Source of the DNA: BOG-933 sp037132135
GTDB lineage: Bacteria > Pseudomonadota > Alphaproteobacteria > Azospirillales > Azospirillaceae
Assembly (NCBI GenBank): GCA_037132135.1
Contig: JBAXPR010000005.1
Location: 1 to 64,000, forward strand
Direction of reading: 5' to 3'
DNA: 64,000 nucleotides
The stretch's first letter is position 1; every line of letters starts with the position of its first letter. The notes below the pieces were generated by a model. The model did not search any database, was not told the origin of the DNA, and saw only the letters and a program-made list of their open reading frames with translations. Made by a program: the position numbers and the translations under genes. Positions 15,928-24,207 of the stretch are shown here, in pieces.

Positions 15928-18900
15928 ATGGCAGCGCACGCCGGTTATGCCGAGCTTCAGGTCACCAGCGCCTTCACCTTCCTCTACGGCGCCAGCCAGG
16001 CCGAGGAGCTGGCACTGACCGCGGCGGCCCTCGGCCTCGCCGCGCTCGCGATCACCGACCGCAACAGCCTCGCCGGGGTGGTGCGCGGCCACCTCGCGGC
16101 GAAAAAAGCCGGCATCCCGCTGGTGGTCGGCTGCCGGCTGGAGCTGGAGGATGGCCCGGGGCTGCTCGCCTACCCGACCGACCGCGCCGCCTATGGCCGG
16201 CTCTCGCGCCTGCTCACCCTGGGCAACCGCCGCGCCGCCAAGGGCCAGTGCCGGCTCGGCCGCGCCGATCTCGCCGGGCACGCCGAGGGCCTCCGCCTGA
16301 TCGCCCTGCCCCCCGAGACTCTCGACCCGGCCGGGACCGGGGCCTTCGCCGCCGACCTTGAAGACTATCGCGCCCGCTTCGGCCCCGGGCTGTCGCTGGC
16401 CGCCAGCCATCGCTACCAGGGCGACGACGCCGGGCGGCTGGCCCGGCTGTCCGCTCTCGCCGCCGCCGCGCGGCTGCCGCTGGTGGCCACCAACGACGTG
16501 CTTTATCACGCGCCGTCGCGCCGGCCGCTCCAGGATGTGCTGACCTGCATCCGCGAGCGCTGCACCATCGACGGCGCCGGCTACCGCCTCGCCGCCAACG
16601 CCGAACGCCACCTCAAGCCGGCCGGGGAAATGGCCCGGCTGTTCCGCCACCATCCCGAGGCGGTGGCCCGCAGCCTGGAGATCGCCCGCGCCTGCCGCTT
16701 CTCCCTCGACGAGCTGCGCTACGAATACCCCGACGAGGCCACCGGCAGCGGCGAGAACGCCCAGCAGACCCTGGCCCGCCTGACAGCGACCGGCGCCGCC
16801 GGACGCTACCCCGGGGGCGTGCCGGCCAAGGTCCGGGCAGCGATTGCCCATGAACTGGCGCTGATCGATCAGCTCGGCTACGCCGGTTATTTTCTCACCG
16901 TTCACGATATCGTCCGTTTCGCCCGCACCCGCGGCATCCTGTGCCAGGGCCGGGGCTCGGCGGCCAATTCGGCGGTCTGCTACTGCCTCGGGATCACCGC
17001 CGTAGACCCCGCCCGCGCCGACCTGCTGTTCGAGCGTTTCATCTCGGCGGCCCGCAACGAGCCGCCCGACATCGACGTTGACTTCGAGCATGAGCGGCGC
17101 GAGGAAGTCATCCAGTACCTTTACGACAAATATGGCCGCGACCGCGCCGGCCTTGCCGCCACCGTGATCCGCTTTCGCGCCCGCTCGGCCCTCCGCGAGG
17201 TCGGCACCGCCATGGGCCTCTCGGCCGATACCGTGGCCCGGCTTTCCGCCGCAACCCGGATCGGCCACCGCTCCAGCATCGACGAGGAGCGCATCCGCGA
17301 GCAGGGGCTGGACCCGGCAGAGCCCCGGCTGGCGCAAACCCTGGCCCTGGCCGGCGACCTGATCGGCTTTCCGCGCCATCTTTCGCAGCACGTCGGCGGC
17401 TTCGTGATCACCCGGGGCGCCCTTCACGACCTCTGCCCGATCCAGAACGCCGCCATGGCCGGGCGCACCACCATCGAGTGGGACAAGGACGACATCGACG
17501 CCCTCGGCATCCTCAAGGTCGATATCCTGGCGCTCGGCATGCTGACCTGCATCCGCCGGGCCTTCGACCTGATCGCCGCCCATCACGGCCGCACGCTGAC
17601 CCTGGCCACCGTGCCGGCCGAGGATGCGGCGGTGTACGACATGCTGTGCCGGGCCGACAGTCTCGGCGTCTTCCAGGTCGAGAGCCGGGCCCAGATGACC
17701 ATGCTGCCCCGGCTGCGCCCCCGGACCTTCTATGATCTGGTGATCGAGGTGGCCATCGTGCGGCCGGGGCCGATCCAGGGCGACATGGTCCACCCCTATC
17801 TGCGCCGCCGCTCCGGGGCCGAGGCGGTCGAGTATCCCTCGGAGGAACTGCGGCAGGTGCTGGGCAAGACCCTCGGCGTACCCCTCTTCCAGGAGCAGGC
17901 GATGCGCATCGCCATCGTCGGCGCCGGGTTCACGCCCGGCGAGGCCGACCAGTTGCGCCGGGCCATGGCAACCTTCAAGAACGCCGGCACCGTCTCGGCC
18001 TTCCGCGATCAGATGGTCGGCGGCATGGTCGCGCGCGGCTATCAGCGCGCCTTCGCCGAGCGCTGCTTCCGCCAGATCGAGGGCTTTGGCACCTACGGCT
18101 TTCCCGAGAGCCACGCCGCCAGCTTCGCGCTGCTGGTCTATGTCTCCGCCTGGCTGAAGCGGCACTACCCCGCCGCCTTCACCTGCGCCCTCCTCAACAG
18201 CCAGCCGATGGGCTTTTACGCCCCGGCCCAGATCGTCGGCGACGCCCGGGAGCATGGCGTCGAGGTTCTCGCCCCCGACGTCAATTTTTCCGACTGGGAC
18301 AACAGCCTGCAAGGCGGCGCGCTCCGGCTCGGCTTCCGTCAGATCAAGGGCTTCGGCGCGGCCGAGGCGGAACGGCTGGTGGCGGCGCGCGGCGCCGGCT
18401 ATCGCGACGCCTTCGACCTCTGGCGCCGCAGCGCCCTCTCCGCCGCCGCCCTCGACACCCTGGCCGAGGCCGACGCCTTCCGCTCGCTCGGCCTCGATCG
18501 CCGGCAGGCCCTGTGGACACTGAGGGGGCTGGGGGCCGCGCCGCTGCCGCTCTTCGCCGGTCTCGATCGCCCCGCCGCCGCCGAAGAGGCGGTCACGCTG
18601 CCCGAAATGGCCCTGGGCGAGCATGTGGTCGAGGATTACGCCAGCCTCTCCTTGTCGCTGAAGTGCCACCCGCTGTCGCTGCTGCGCGAGCCGCTGAGCG
18701 CGCGCGGGCTGGTGCCGGCACGCCGGTTGGCCGAGGTCCGCTCGGGTCAGAAGCTGGCGGTCGCCGGGCTGGTCACGGTGCGCCAGCGACCGGGCACCGC
18801 CAAGGGCGTGATCTTCGTCACCCTTGAGGACGAGACCGCGGTGGCCAACCTGATCGTGACGCCGCCGGTGTTCGAAAGCTGCCGCAAGGCGCTGATCGGC

Positions 18901-19056
18901 GCCCGTCTGCTCGCGGCCTCGGGCCGGGTCGAGAATCGCGAGCGGGTGGTCCATCTGCTGGTCGACCGGCTCTGGGACCTGACGCCGCTGCTCGCCAGCC
19001 TCGCCGACCGCGGCGACCCCGGCCGCAACTTCCCCGACGGCCGCAACTTTCATTGA
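15928..19056 (+). CDS. dnaE2: error-prone DNA polymerase III alpha subunit DnaE2 (ImuC)
   Basis: A 1042-residue C-family polymerase without proofreading, used for translesion synthesis and SOS mutagenesis. The ATG at 15928 places the PHP-domain start (YAELQVTSAFTFLYGAS) at residue 6, as expected. Palm-domain aspartates are in PDIDVDFEHERR (about residue 380) and GILKVDILALG (about 530). Further marks are CQGRGSAANSAVCYCLGIT, FPRHLSQHVGGFVIT, and QIEGFGTYGFPESHAASFA. The OB-fold near the C-terminus (LAVAGLVTVRQRPGTAKGV) is present. The companions imuA and imuB, normally upstream, are absent from the window. Confidence 0.95.
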   Translation: MAAHAGYAELQVTSAFTFLYGASQAEELALTAAALGLAALAITDRNSLAGVVRGHLAAKKAGIPLVVGCRLELEDGPGLLAYPTDRAAYGRLSRLLTLGNRRAAKGQCRLGRADLAGHAEGLRLIALPPETLDPAGTGAFAADLEDYRARFGPGLSLAASHRYQGDDAGRLARLSALAAAARLPLVATNDVLYHAPSRRPLQDVLTCIRERCTIDGAGYRLAANAERHLKPAGEMARLFRHHPEAVARSLEIARACRFSLDELRYEYPDEATGSGENAQQTLARLTATGAAGRYPGGVPAKVRAAIAHELALIDQLGYAGYFLTVHDIVRFARTRGILCQGRGSAANSAVCYCLGITAVDPARADLLFERFISAARNEPPDIDVDFEHERREEVIQYLYDKYGRDRAGLAATVIRFRARSALREVGTAMGLSADTVARLSAATRIGHRSSIDEERIREQGLDPAEPRLAQTLALAGDLIGFPRHLSQHVGGFVITRGALHDLCPIQNAAMAGRTTIEWDKDDIDALGILKVDILALGMLTCIRRAFDLIAAHHGRTLTLATVPAEDAAVYDMLCRADSLGVFQVESRAQMTMLPRLRPRTFYDLVIEVAIVRPGPIQGDMVHPYLRRRSGAEAVEYPSEELRQVLGKTLGVPLFQEQAMRIAIVGAGFTPGEADQLRRAMATFKNAGTVSAFRDQMVGGMVARGYQRAFAERCFRQIEGFGTYGFPESHAASFALLVYVSAWLKRHYPAAFTCALLNSQPMGFYAPAQIVGDAREHGVEVLAPDVNFSDWDNSLQGGALRLGFRQIKGFGAAEAERLVAARGAGYRDAFDLWRRSALSAAALDTLAEADAFRSLGLDRRQALWTLRGLGAAPLPLFAGLDRPAAAEEAVTLPEMALGEHVVEDYASLSLSLKCHPLSLLREPLSARGLVPARRLAEVRSGQKLAVAGLVTVRQRPGTAKGVIFVTLEDETAVANLIVTPPVFESCRKALIGARLLAASGRVENRERVVHLLVDRLWDLTPLLASLADRGDPGRNFPDGRNFH

Positions 19057-19244
19057 CCGCACGGACGCCGGCCGGGCAGGACGTTTTGCCGCAGCCGATC
19101 ATTCATGCCAACCCGGCGGAAATCACATGAGAATCACCGCTCATTCGCGGCCATTCTTGACCAGACAGTAATAAATCCGGTGTTGAATGCACGGGTCGGA
19201 CCTTCTCGGGTCTGTGATGATGACTTGTAACCGGGACATCCGCC

Positions 19245-19457
19245 ATGGCACTGGCTTTTCATCGGGCGACCACCGCTGCGCCTGAACCTGCTCTGCTCCA
19301 CCTTTGGCACGAGGTTGGAGAGACGATCCACCGCTGGCACGACCGCGCCCTCTCGCGGCGCGAACTTGCCGGGCTCGACGACTCCATGCTCCAGGACATC
19401 GGCCTGACCCGCGCCGATGCCGAGGAGGAAGTGGACAAGCCGTTCTGGCGGGCGTGA
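19245..19457 (+). CDS. DUF1127 (YjiS-like) small protein
   Basis: A 70-residue protein ending in the DUF1127 signature: SRRELAGLDDSMLQDIGLTRADAEEEVDKPFWR. Members are small Arg-rich proteins of alphaproteobacteria and enterobacteria; some bind RNA and affect phosphate or carbon metabolism, but the role here is unknown. The stop overlaps the next gene's GTG start by 4 nt, so the two are translationally coupled. Confidence 0.85.
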   Translation: MALAFHRATTAAPEPALLHLWHEVGETIHRWHDRALSRRELAGLDDSMLQDIGLTRADAEEEVDKPFWRA

Positions 19458-19834
19458 CGCCCATCGCGGCGCCGGGGGGGGGCGCCCTGGCGGCAGCCGT
19501 CGCCGTCTCCGGCCTGGAGGCGGCCCGCGCCGCGCTGGCGGCGGCGGCGCGGGACGGCTGCCCGGCGATCCTGATCGGCGATGGCGCCAGCGGCGGCGCC
19601 GGCTGGTTTCGCGCCCTGATCGCGGCTGCGCAGGCCGAGTACCCCGAGGTCGCGGTCACCGCCCTGCTCGACTGCCACGATCAGCCCGGGCTGGTGCTTT
19701 CGGGTCTGCGCGCCGGGCTCAGCGATTTCCGCTTCTGCGGCCCGGCCGGGATCGCGGAGCGGCTGGCGGCGCTGGCGGCGGCGGCGGGTGCCCGCCTCCA
19801 CCGGGCCAACCCGGATACGGCCTCTCCCGCATAG
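19454..19834 (+). CDS. hypothetical protein coupled to DUF1127
   Basis: A 126-residue Ala-rich protein starting with GTG inside the stop of the DUF1127 gene (GTGA). Alternating strands and helices (GCPAILIGDGAS, VAVTALLDCHDQPGLVLSGLRAGLSDFRFCG, IAERLAALAAAAG) suggest a small Rossmann-like alpha/beta fold similar in outline to a receiver domain or a TIM-barrel fragment. I cannot name a family. It ends 103 bp before the aldolase gene. Confidence 0.65.
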   Translation: MTPIAAPGGGALAAAVAVSGLEAARAALAAAARDGCPAILIGDGASGGAGWFRALIAAAQAEYPEVAVTALLDCHDQPGLVLSGLRAGLSDFRFCGPAGIAERLAALAAAAGARLHRANPDTASPA

Positions 19835-19937
19835 CACAAAAAACCGCCCTGCCCGGCTCTGGCAGTGTTTGCATATCGGGGCGGCGATGGTCTAGAACTG
19901 CCGCTAAATCCACCAGCGCCGAAGGGGAATTGGCACT

Positions 19938-20870
19938 ATGCAGCTCACTCCGCAGGTCAAGCAGATTCTCTCGAACTACGAGAGCGATAATGCCGGCACC
20001 AAGGGCAACCTCGCCCGTATCCTGATGGAAGGCCGCCTCGGTGGCACCGGCAAGCTGATCATCCTGCCCGTCGATCAGGGCTTTGAGCACGGCCCGGCCC
20101 GCAGCTTTGCCCCCAACGCTCCCGGCTACGACCCGCACTATCACCCGCAACTCGCCATCGATGCCGGACTCAGCGCCTATGCCGCGCCCCTGGGGATGCT
20201 GGAGGCGGCGGCCTCGGTCACCACCGGCCAGATGCCGACCATCCTCAAGATGAACTCGTCCAACAGCCTGTCGCGCTTCAAGGAAGGCGCCGATCAGGCC
20301 GTGACCGCTTCGGTCGATGATGCCCTGCGCCTCGGCTGCGCGGCGATCGGCTTCACGATCTATCCCGGCTCCGACGCTCAGTTCGACCAGATGGAAGAGT
20401 TCCGCGAACTGGCCGCCGAGGCCAAGTCGGTCGGTCTCGCGACGGTCCTGTGGTCCTACCCGCGCGGCGGGGCCGTGACCAAGGCCGGCGAACTGGCGGT
20501 TGACGTCGGCGCCTACGCCGCCCACATGGCCGCCCTGCTCGGCGCCCACATCATCAAGGTCAAGCTGCCCAGCGGCGATCTCGAGAACGCCGACGCCAAG
20601 AAGGTCTATGAGTCGAAGGCCATCCCGGTCGGCAGCCAGGCCGAGCGCGTCAGGCACGTCATCCAGTCGGCCTTCAGCGGCCGCCGCATCGTCGTCTTCT
20701 CCGGTGGCGCCGCCAAGGGCTCGGACAGCGTTTATCAGGATGCCCGCGACATCCGCGACGGCGGCGGCAACGGCTCGATCATCGGCCGCAACAGCTTCCA
20801 GCGCCCGCGCGCCGAGGCGCTGGCCCTGCTCGACAAGCTGGTGCGCATCTATAAGAACGAAGAGGCGTAA
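19938..20870 (+). CDS. fbaB: class I fructose-bisphosphate aldolase (FbaB/DhnA type)
   Basis: A 310-residue Schiff-base aldolase interconverting fructose-1,6-bisphosphate with dihydroxyacetone phosphate and glyceraldehyde-3-phosphate. The family motifs are LIILPVDQGFEHGPARSF near residue 40, the catalytic Lys in HIIKVKLPSGD, and the phosphate-binding VVFSGGAAKG and GSIIGRNSFQRP. A GGGG-type ribosome site (GAAGGGG) precedes the ATG. A strong terminator follows. Confidence 0.9.
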   Translation: MQLTPQVKQILSNYESDNAGTKGNLARILMEGRLGGTGKLIILPVDQGFEHGPARSFAPNAPGYDPHYHPQLAIDAGLSAYAAPLGMLEAAASVTTGQMPTILKMNSSNSLSRFKEGADQAVTASVDDALRLGCAAIGFTIYPGSDAQFDQMEEFRELAAEAKSVGLATVLWSYPRGGAVTKAGELAVDVGAYAAHMAALLGAHIIKVKLPSGDLENADAKKVYESKAIPVGSQAERVRHVIQSAFSGRRIVVFSGGAAKGSDSVYQDARDIRDGGGNGSIIGRNSFQRPRAEALALLDKLVRIYKNEEA

Positions 20871-20892
20871 GCCTTCGCGCTTGCTTTTGCGG

Positions 20893-20930
20893 CGGCCTTC
20901 CCCAACCTGTTTGGGGAAGGCCGTTTTCGT
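20893..20930 (+). terminator. Rho-independent terminator after the aldolase gene
   Basis: CGGCCTTCCCCAA (20893-20905) pairs with TTGGGGAAGGCCG (20911-20923) around a 5-nt loop, followed by TTTTCGTTT. Confidence 0.9.
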
Positions 20931-20954
20931 TTCATGATCCAGGGTGAGCGTACG

Positions 20955-21617
20955 ATGACCGAGCCCCCCGCCTGCCGTCTCTATCTCGTCACCCCACCCG
21001 AACTGGACCTCGGCGCCTTCGCGCCGCAACTGGCCGAAGCCCTCGATGCCGGCGACGTCGCCTGCGTACAGTTGCGCCTCAAGGCGCCGGGCGACGCCTA
21101 CAAAACCGCCGAGACCGACATCATCCGCCGCGCCTGCGACGCGCTGCGGCCGCTCGCCCAGGCGCGCGGCGTCGCCTTCATCGTCAACGACCGCCCCGAC
21201 ATCGCCGCCGAAACCGGGTGCGATGGCGTCCATATCGGCCAGAAGGACGTCGGCTATGCCGAAGCCCGCCGGTTGGTCGGCAAGGACGCCATCCTGGGCG
21301 TCACCTGCCACGACAGCCGCCACCTGGCGATGGTCGCTGGCGAACAGGGCGCCGACTACGTTGCCTTCGGCGCCTTCTACCCGACCAACACCAAGCCGGT
21401 GCTCTATCAGCCGACTCCCGAAATCCTGGACTGGTGGAGCGGTCTGATGGAAATCCCCTCGGTGGCCATCGGTGGCATCACGGCGGAGAACTGCGCCCCG
21501 CTGGTCCGGGCCGGGGCCGACTTCATCGCTGTGGTCACCGCGGTCTGGAACCACCCGGATGGCCCGGGCGCGGGCGTGAAGGCGCTGAACCGGGCAATTG
21601 CCGAGGCGAGCGCCTGA
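20955..21617 (+). CDS. thiE: thiamine-phosphate synthase
   Basis: A 220-residue TIM-barrel enzyme joining HMP-pyrophosphate and thiazole phosphate into thiamine phosphate. Motifs: VQLRLKAPGD, FIVNDRPDIA, GCDGVHIGQKD, YVAFGAFYPTNTKP, VAIGGITAEN and VVTAVW. The ATG at 20955 is chosen because AGGGTGAG precedes it; an ATG at 20934 lies in the tail of the upstream terminator. It is a stand-alone thi gene, and no TPP riboswitch fits in the short gap before it. Confidence 0.93.
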   Translation: MTEPPACRLYLVTPPELDLGAFAPQLAEALDAGDVACVQLRLKAPGDAYKTAETDIIRRACDALRPLAQARGVAFIVNDRPDIAAETGCDGVHIGQKDVGYAEARRLVGKDAILGVTCHDSRHLAMVAGEQGADYVAFGAFYPTNTKPVLYQPTPEILDWWSGLMEIPSVAIGGITAENCAPLVRAGADFIAVVTAVWNHPDGPGAGVKALNRAIAEASA

Positions 21618-21620
21618 TCT

Positions 21621-22070
21621 TCAGTGAAGCAGCTTGATCAGCGCCGTCATGGCACCGATATTGACGGCAAGAATCCCGATCATCCAGCGCTGAAGGTCAG
21701 CCTTGGCCGAGTAAATGCTCGCCTCGACCTTTGCCAGCTTCACCTCAAGATCGTGGTAGGATTTAACAATTTCAGTCCGAAGCGATGATTCGGTCTTCGC
21801 CAGTTCAGTCCGCAGCGACGATTCGACTTTCGCCAGTTCAGTCAGCAGCGACGAGTCAACTTTCGCCAGCTCTGCCCGCAGCGACGAGTCAACCTTCGCC
21901 AGTTCAGTCAGCAGCGAGACTTCTGTTTTGGCCAGGTCAACCTTGGTGGCCTGCCGCTCGTCGATCAGCGCGGCCTGCTCTTCGGCCAGAGCCTCGGCCT
22001 GCTGGCGCGTGAACCCGGCCGCTTCCATGCGGCGGGAAAAAGCCAATGTATCGAAGGCCAGCGCGCCCAT
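21621..22070 (-). CDS. DUF1640-like membrane-anchored coiled-coil protein
   Basis: A 149-residue protein. The ATG at 22070 has GGAGGGG seven bases upstream; an earlier ATG at 22100 lacks a site. The start (MGALAFDTLAFSRRMEAAGFTRQQAEALAEEQAAL) matches the head of DUF1640/CCDC90-like proteins. Five 11-residue repeats of the form (T/V)xSSLRTELAK follow, a hendecad coiled coil, and the C-terminus (WMIGILAVNIGAMTALIKLL) is a membrane anchor. Homologues are trimeric stalk-like coiled coils of unclear function, related to the mitochondrial calcium uniporter regulator MCUR1. It is convergent with thiE, three bases away. Confidence 0.8.
   Translation of the reverse strand: MGALAFDTLAFSRRMEAAGFTRQQAEALAEEQAALIDERQATKVDLAKTEVSLLTELAKVDSSLRAELAKVDSSLLTELAKVESSLRTELAKTESSLRTEIVKSYHDLEVKLAKVEASIYSAKADLQRWMIGILAVNIGAMTALIKLLH
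21771..21935 (-). repeat. five 33-bp tandem repeats within the DUF1640 gene
   Basis: Units at 21771, 21804, 21837, 21870 and 21903 each span 33 bp and encode 11 residues ending in AK. They are similar but not identical, with most changes at synonymous or conservative sites, so the array is moderately old. Copy number can change without a frameshift and would alter the coiled-coil length by about 16 angstroms per unit. Confidence 0.9.
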
Positions 22071-22196
22071 CAAACCCCTCCGGGTATCAGTATAGGCCAT
22101 GGCGGGATGCGGAGTCGACTCCTGTGCACTGGTGCCCGCGGCGCGATCCGGGGTAAGTCTGGTGACATCCCGTCGCTTTTCCGGAGACCGCCCGCC

Positions 22197-23189
22197 ATGA
22201 CCGAAACCCTGACCGCCGTGATGCTCGAAGAGGTTGACGGCAAACCCAAGGCCGGATTCAAGACCCTCGAGGTCGCCGATCTGCCCGACCACGATGTACT
22301 GGTCGAGGTCGCCTACTCCACCGTCAATTACAAGGACGGGCTGGCGCTGACCGGCAGGGGCAAAATCGCCCGCACGCTGCCGATGGTCTGCGGCGTCGAC
22401 CTCGCGGGCACGGTGGTGGAATCGCGCTCGGCGGCGTGGAAGCCCGGCGACCGGGTGGTGGTCAATGGCTGGAACCTCTCGGAAACCGAATGGGGCGGCT
22501 ACATCCAGAAACAGCGGGTCAAGCCCGAGTGGCTGGTGCGGGTGCCGGACGCCTTCTCCCTGGCCGAGGCGATGGCCATCGGCACCGCCGGCTACACCGC
22601 GATGCTGGCGGTGCTGGCGCTGGAACACATGGGCGTCGCCCCGGCCGGCCGCGAGCTGCTGGTCACCGGCGCCGCCGGCGGCGTCGGCTCGATCGCGGTC
22701 TCGGTGCTGGCCAAGCTGGGCTATCGGGTCGTGGCCTCGACCGGGCGGCCGGAAACCCACGACTATCTCAAGAGCCTCGGCGCCCATGCGGTCATCGAGC
22801 GCGCCGCCCTGACCGACAAGGGCCTGCCCTTGCAGCGGGAGCGCTGGGGCGGCGCCGTCGACAGCGTCGGCGGCCAGACCCTGGCCACGGTCATCGCCCA
22901 GACCGCCCGCCACGGCGCGATCGCGGTCTGCGGTCTCGCCGGTGGCTCCGACCTGCCGACTTCGGTGTTCCCCTTCATTCTGCGCGGCGTGGCGCTGGTC
23001 GGCATCGATTCGGTACAGGCAACCCGGCTCCAGCGCGAGGAGGCGTGGCGCCGCCTGGCCCTCGACCTCGACAAGGCCAGGCTCGACGCCATGACCACCA
23101 TCGAGCCGCTCTCGAAGGTGTTCGAGTTGGCCGAGGCCATCGTCCGAGGTCAGGTCCGGGGCCGCACCGTGATCGATGTCCGGACATAG
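22197..23189 (+). CDS. acuI: acrylyl-CoA reductase (YhdH/AcuI-type MDR oxidoreductase)
   Basis: A 330-residue NADPH-dependent reductase of the zinc-free MDR branch. Motifs: STVNYKDGLALTGRGKIARTLP (substrate loop, given partly), VCGVDLAGTVVES, GWNLSETEWGGYIQKQ, AMAIGTAGYTAML, and the nucleotide fold VTGAAGGVGSIAVSVLAKLG. It reduces acrylyl-CoA to propionyl-CoA, a step in propionate, 3-hydroxypropionate and DMSP metabolism. The ATG at 22197 follows CCGGAGAC. Confidence 0.9.
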   Translation: MTETLTAVMLEEVDGKPKAGFKTLEVADLPDHDVLVEVAYSTVNYKDGLALTGRGKIARTLPMVCGVDLAGTVVESRSAAWKPGDRVVVNGWNLSETEWGGYIQKQRVKPEWLVRVPDAFSLAEAMAIGTAGYTAMLAVLALEHMGVAPAGRELLVTGAAGGVGSIAVSVLAKLGYRVVASTGRPETHDYLKSLGAHAVIERAALTDKGLPLQRERWGGAVDSVGGQTLATVIAQTARHGAIAVCGLAGGSDLPTSVFPFILRGVALVGIDSVQATRLQREEAWRRLALDLDKARLDAMTTIEPLSKVFELAEAIVRGQVRGRTVIDVRT

Positions 23190-23271
23190 GGGGAACGTCG
23201 TTTCTCTTGCGCCGGGCCGCCTGTTGTGTTCCCTTTCCGGGCACGTTTTCACCGAATACGGCGGACGAGCC

Positions 23272-24129
23272 ATGAGCCCTGCGAAGCTTTTCATGCTGCG
23301 TTTCCTGATCCTCCTGGTCGCGATCGCCCTGCCGGCGGGGGGCATCGCGTTCTGGGCCGGCAAGCCCGCCAAATATGATTTGCCGACTCTCGAAGCCTGG
23401 GCTCCGGTCAAAGAGGCCGGGCCGAGCGCCCGCGCCCTGGCCGACGGCCTAACCCGGGTCGCCGGCCCGGCCCGGCCCCAGCCGCCCGAATGGTTCAACG
23501 CCGAGGATCAAAGCCTGCTGGCCAAGGCTGAAGCCGCCTGGCGAGGCGGCAAGCTCCAGGAGGGCCTCGGCCATCTGATGGTGCTGAGCAGCCGCCTCGA
23601 CGATCAGGGCAAGACCATGGCCGATTTCCTGCCCCTGGTCGCGCCCGACATCGCCTCCTGGCTGCTTTCCAGCTATTTCGCGCCGCTGCTGCTGGGCGTG
23701 CTGCTGGTGTTCTTCGCCTTCCTGGTCTTCCTGCCCTGGCTGGTCCGGCGCCTGATCGATGCCCTCAAGGTGCTGATCGGCATCGCCATCGCGGTGGCGG
23801 CGATCGTCGGCGCCATCGGCCTCTGCCTGTCGCTGTCGTCCCACCACGCCCTGGTCTTCACCCTGATCGAGTATTTCGTGGCCGTGGTGGTGCTGACCCT
23901 CGTCGGCAATCTCTGGCTGGCGTTCAGGCGCGGTCGCGCGCCACGCCGGGTCATTCCCGCGGCCGAGCCGGCGCCTGCGGCGGTACCGCTGCGCCGCGAA
24001 TCCCGGGTGGTGCAGCCGCTGGTGCCCCGGGGCCGCGCGAGCGAACTACCGCCGCCGGCACTGGCCGAACCGCCGGCTCCGGAACCGCTGCCCGCCGGCG
24101 CGCTGCGGGAGCGTGAAGCCGGCAACTGA
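23272..24129 (+). CDS. multi-pass membrane protein of unknown function
   Basis: A 285-residue protein. Residues 8-28 form a first membrane segment or signal anchor (FLILLVAIALPAGGIAFWAG). An extracytoplasmic helical segment of about 100 residues follows, then three close hydrophobic segments (FAPLLLGVLLVFFAFLVFLP, VLIGIAIAVAAIVGAIGLCL, LIEYFVAVVVLTLVGNLWLAF). The tail is basic and Pro/Ala-rich, likely cytoplasmic. No family recognised. A strong terminator follows. Confidence 0.65.
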   Translation: MSPAKLFMLRFLILLVAIALPAGGIAFWAGKPAKYDLPTLEAWAPVKEAGPSARALADGLTRVAGPARPQPPEWFNAEDQSLLAKAEAAWRGGKLQEGLGHLMVLSSRLDDQGKTMADFLPLVAPDIASWLLSSYFAPLLLGVLLVFFAFLVFLPWLVRRLIDALKVLIGIAIAVAAIVGAIGLCLSLSSHHALVFTLIEYFVAVVVLTLVGNLWLAFRRGRAPRRVIPAAEPAPAAVPLRRESRVVQPLVPRGRASELPPPALAEPPAPEPLPAGALREREAGN

Positions 24130-24150
24130 GGCGCCGGCGCCCTTCACCAA

Positions 24151-24182
24151 CAAAACAGGCCCCGTCACCGGGGCCTGTTTTG
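24151..24182. terminator. bidirectional Rho-independent terminator
   Basis: A perfect 14-bp stem, CAAAACAGGCCCCG (24151-24164) with its complement (24169-24182), encloses TCAC. T-runs exist on both strands, so it serves both the membrane-protein gene and the convergent NDUFA9-like gene. Confidence 0.9.
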
Positions 24183-24207
24183 CGTTCAGACCAGCGCCCG
24201 GTCCCGC

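Noticed and set aside
15862..19062. 1066-codon open frame on the minus strand opposite dnaE2
   Set aside because: A by-product of high GC in the dnaE2 coding frame. The translation is Gly/Ala/Gln-rich with no domain, while the plus strand encodes a full polymerase.
19719..21554. 611-codon minus-strand frame opposite the aldolase and thiE genes
   Set aside because: Antisense shadow of two well-supported genes; no motif.
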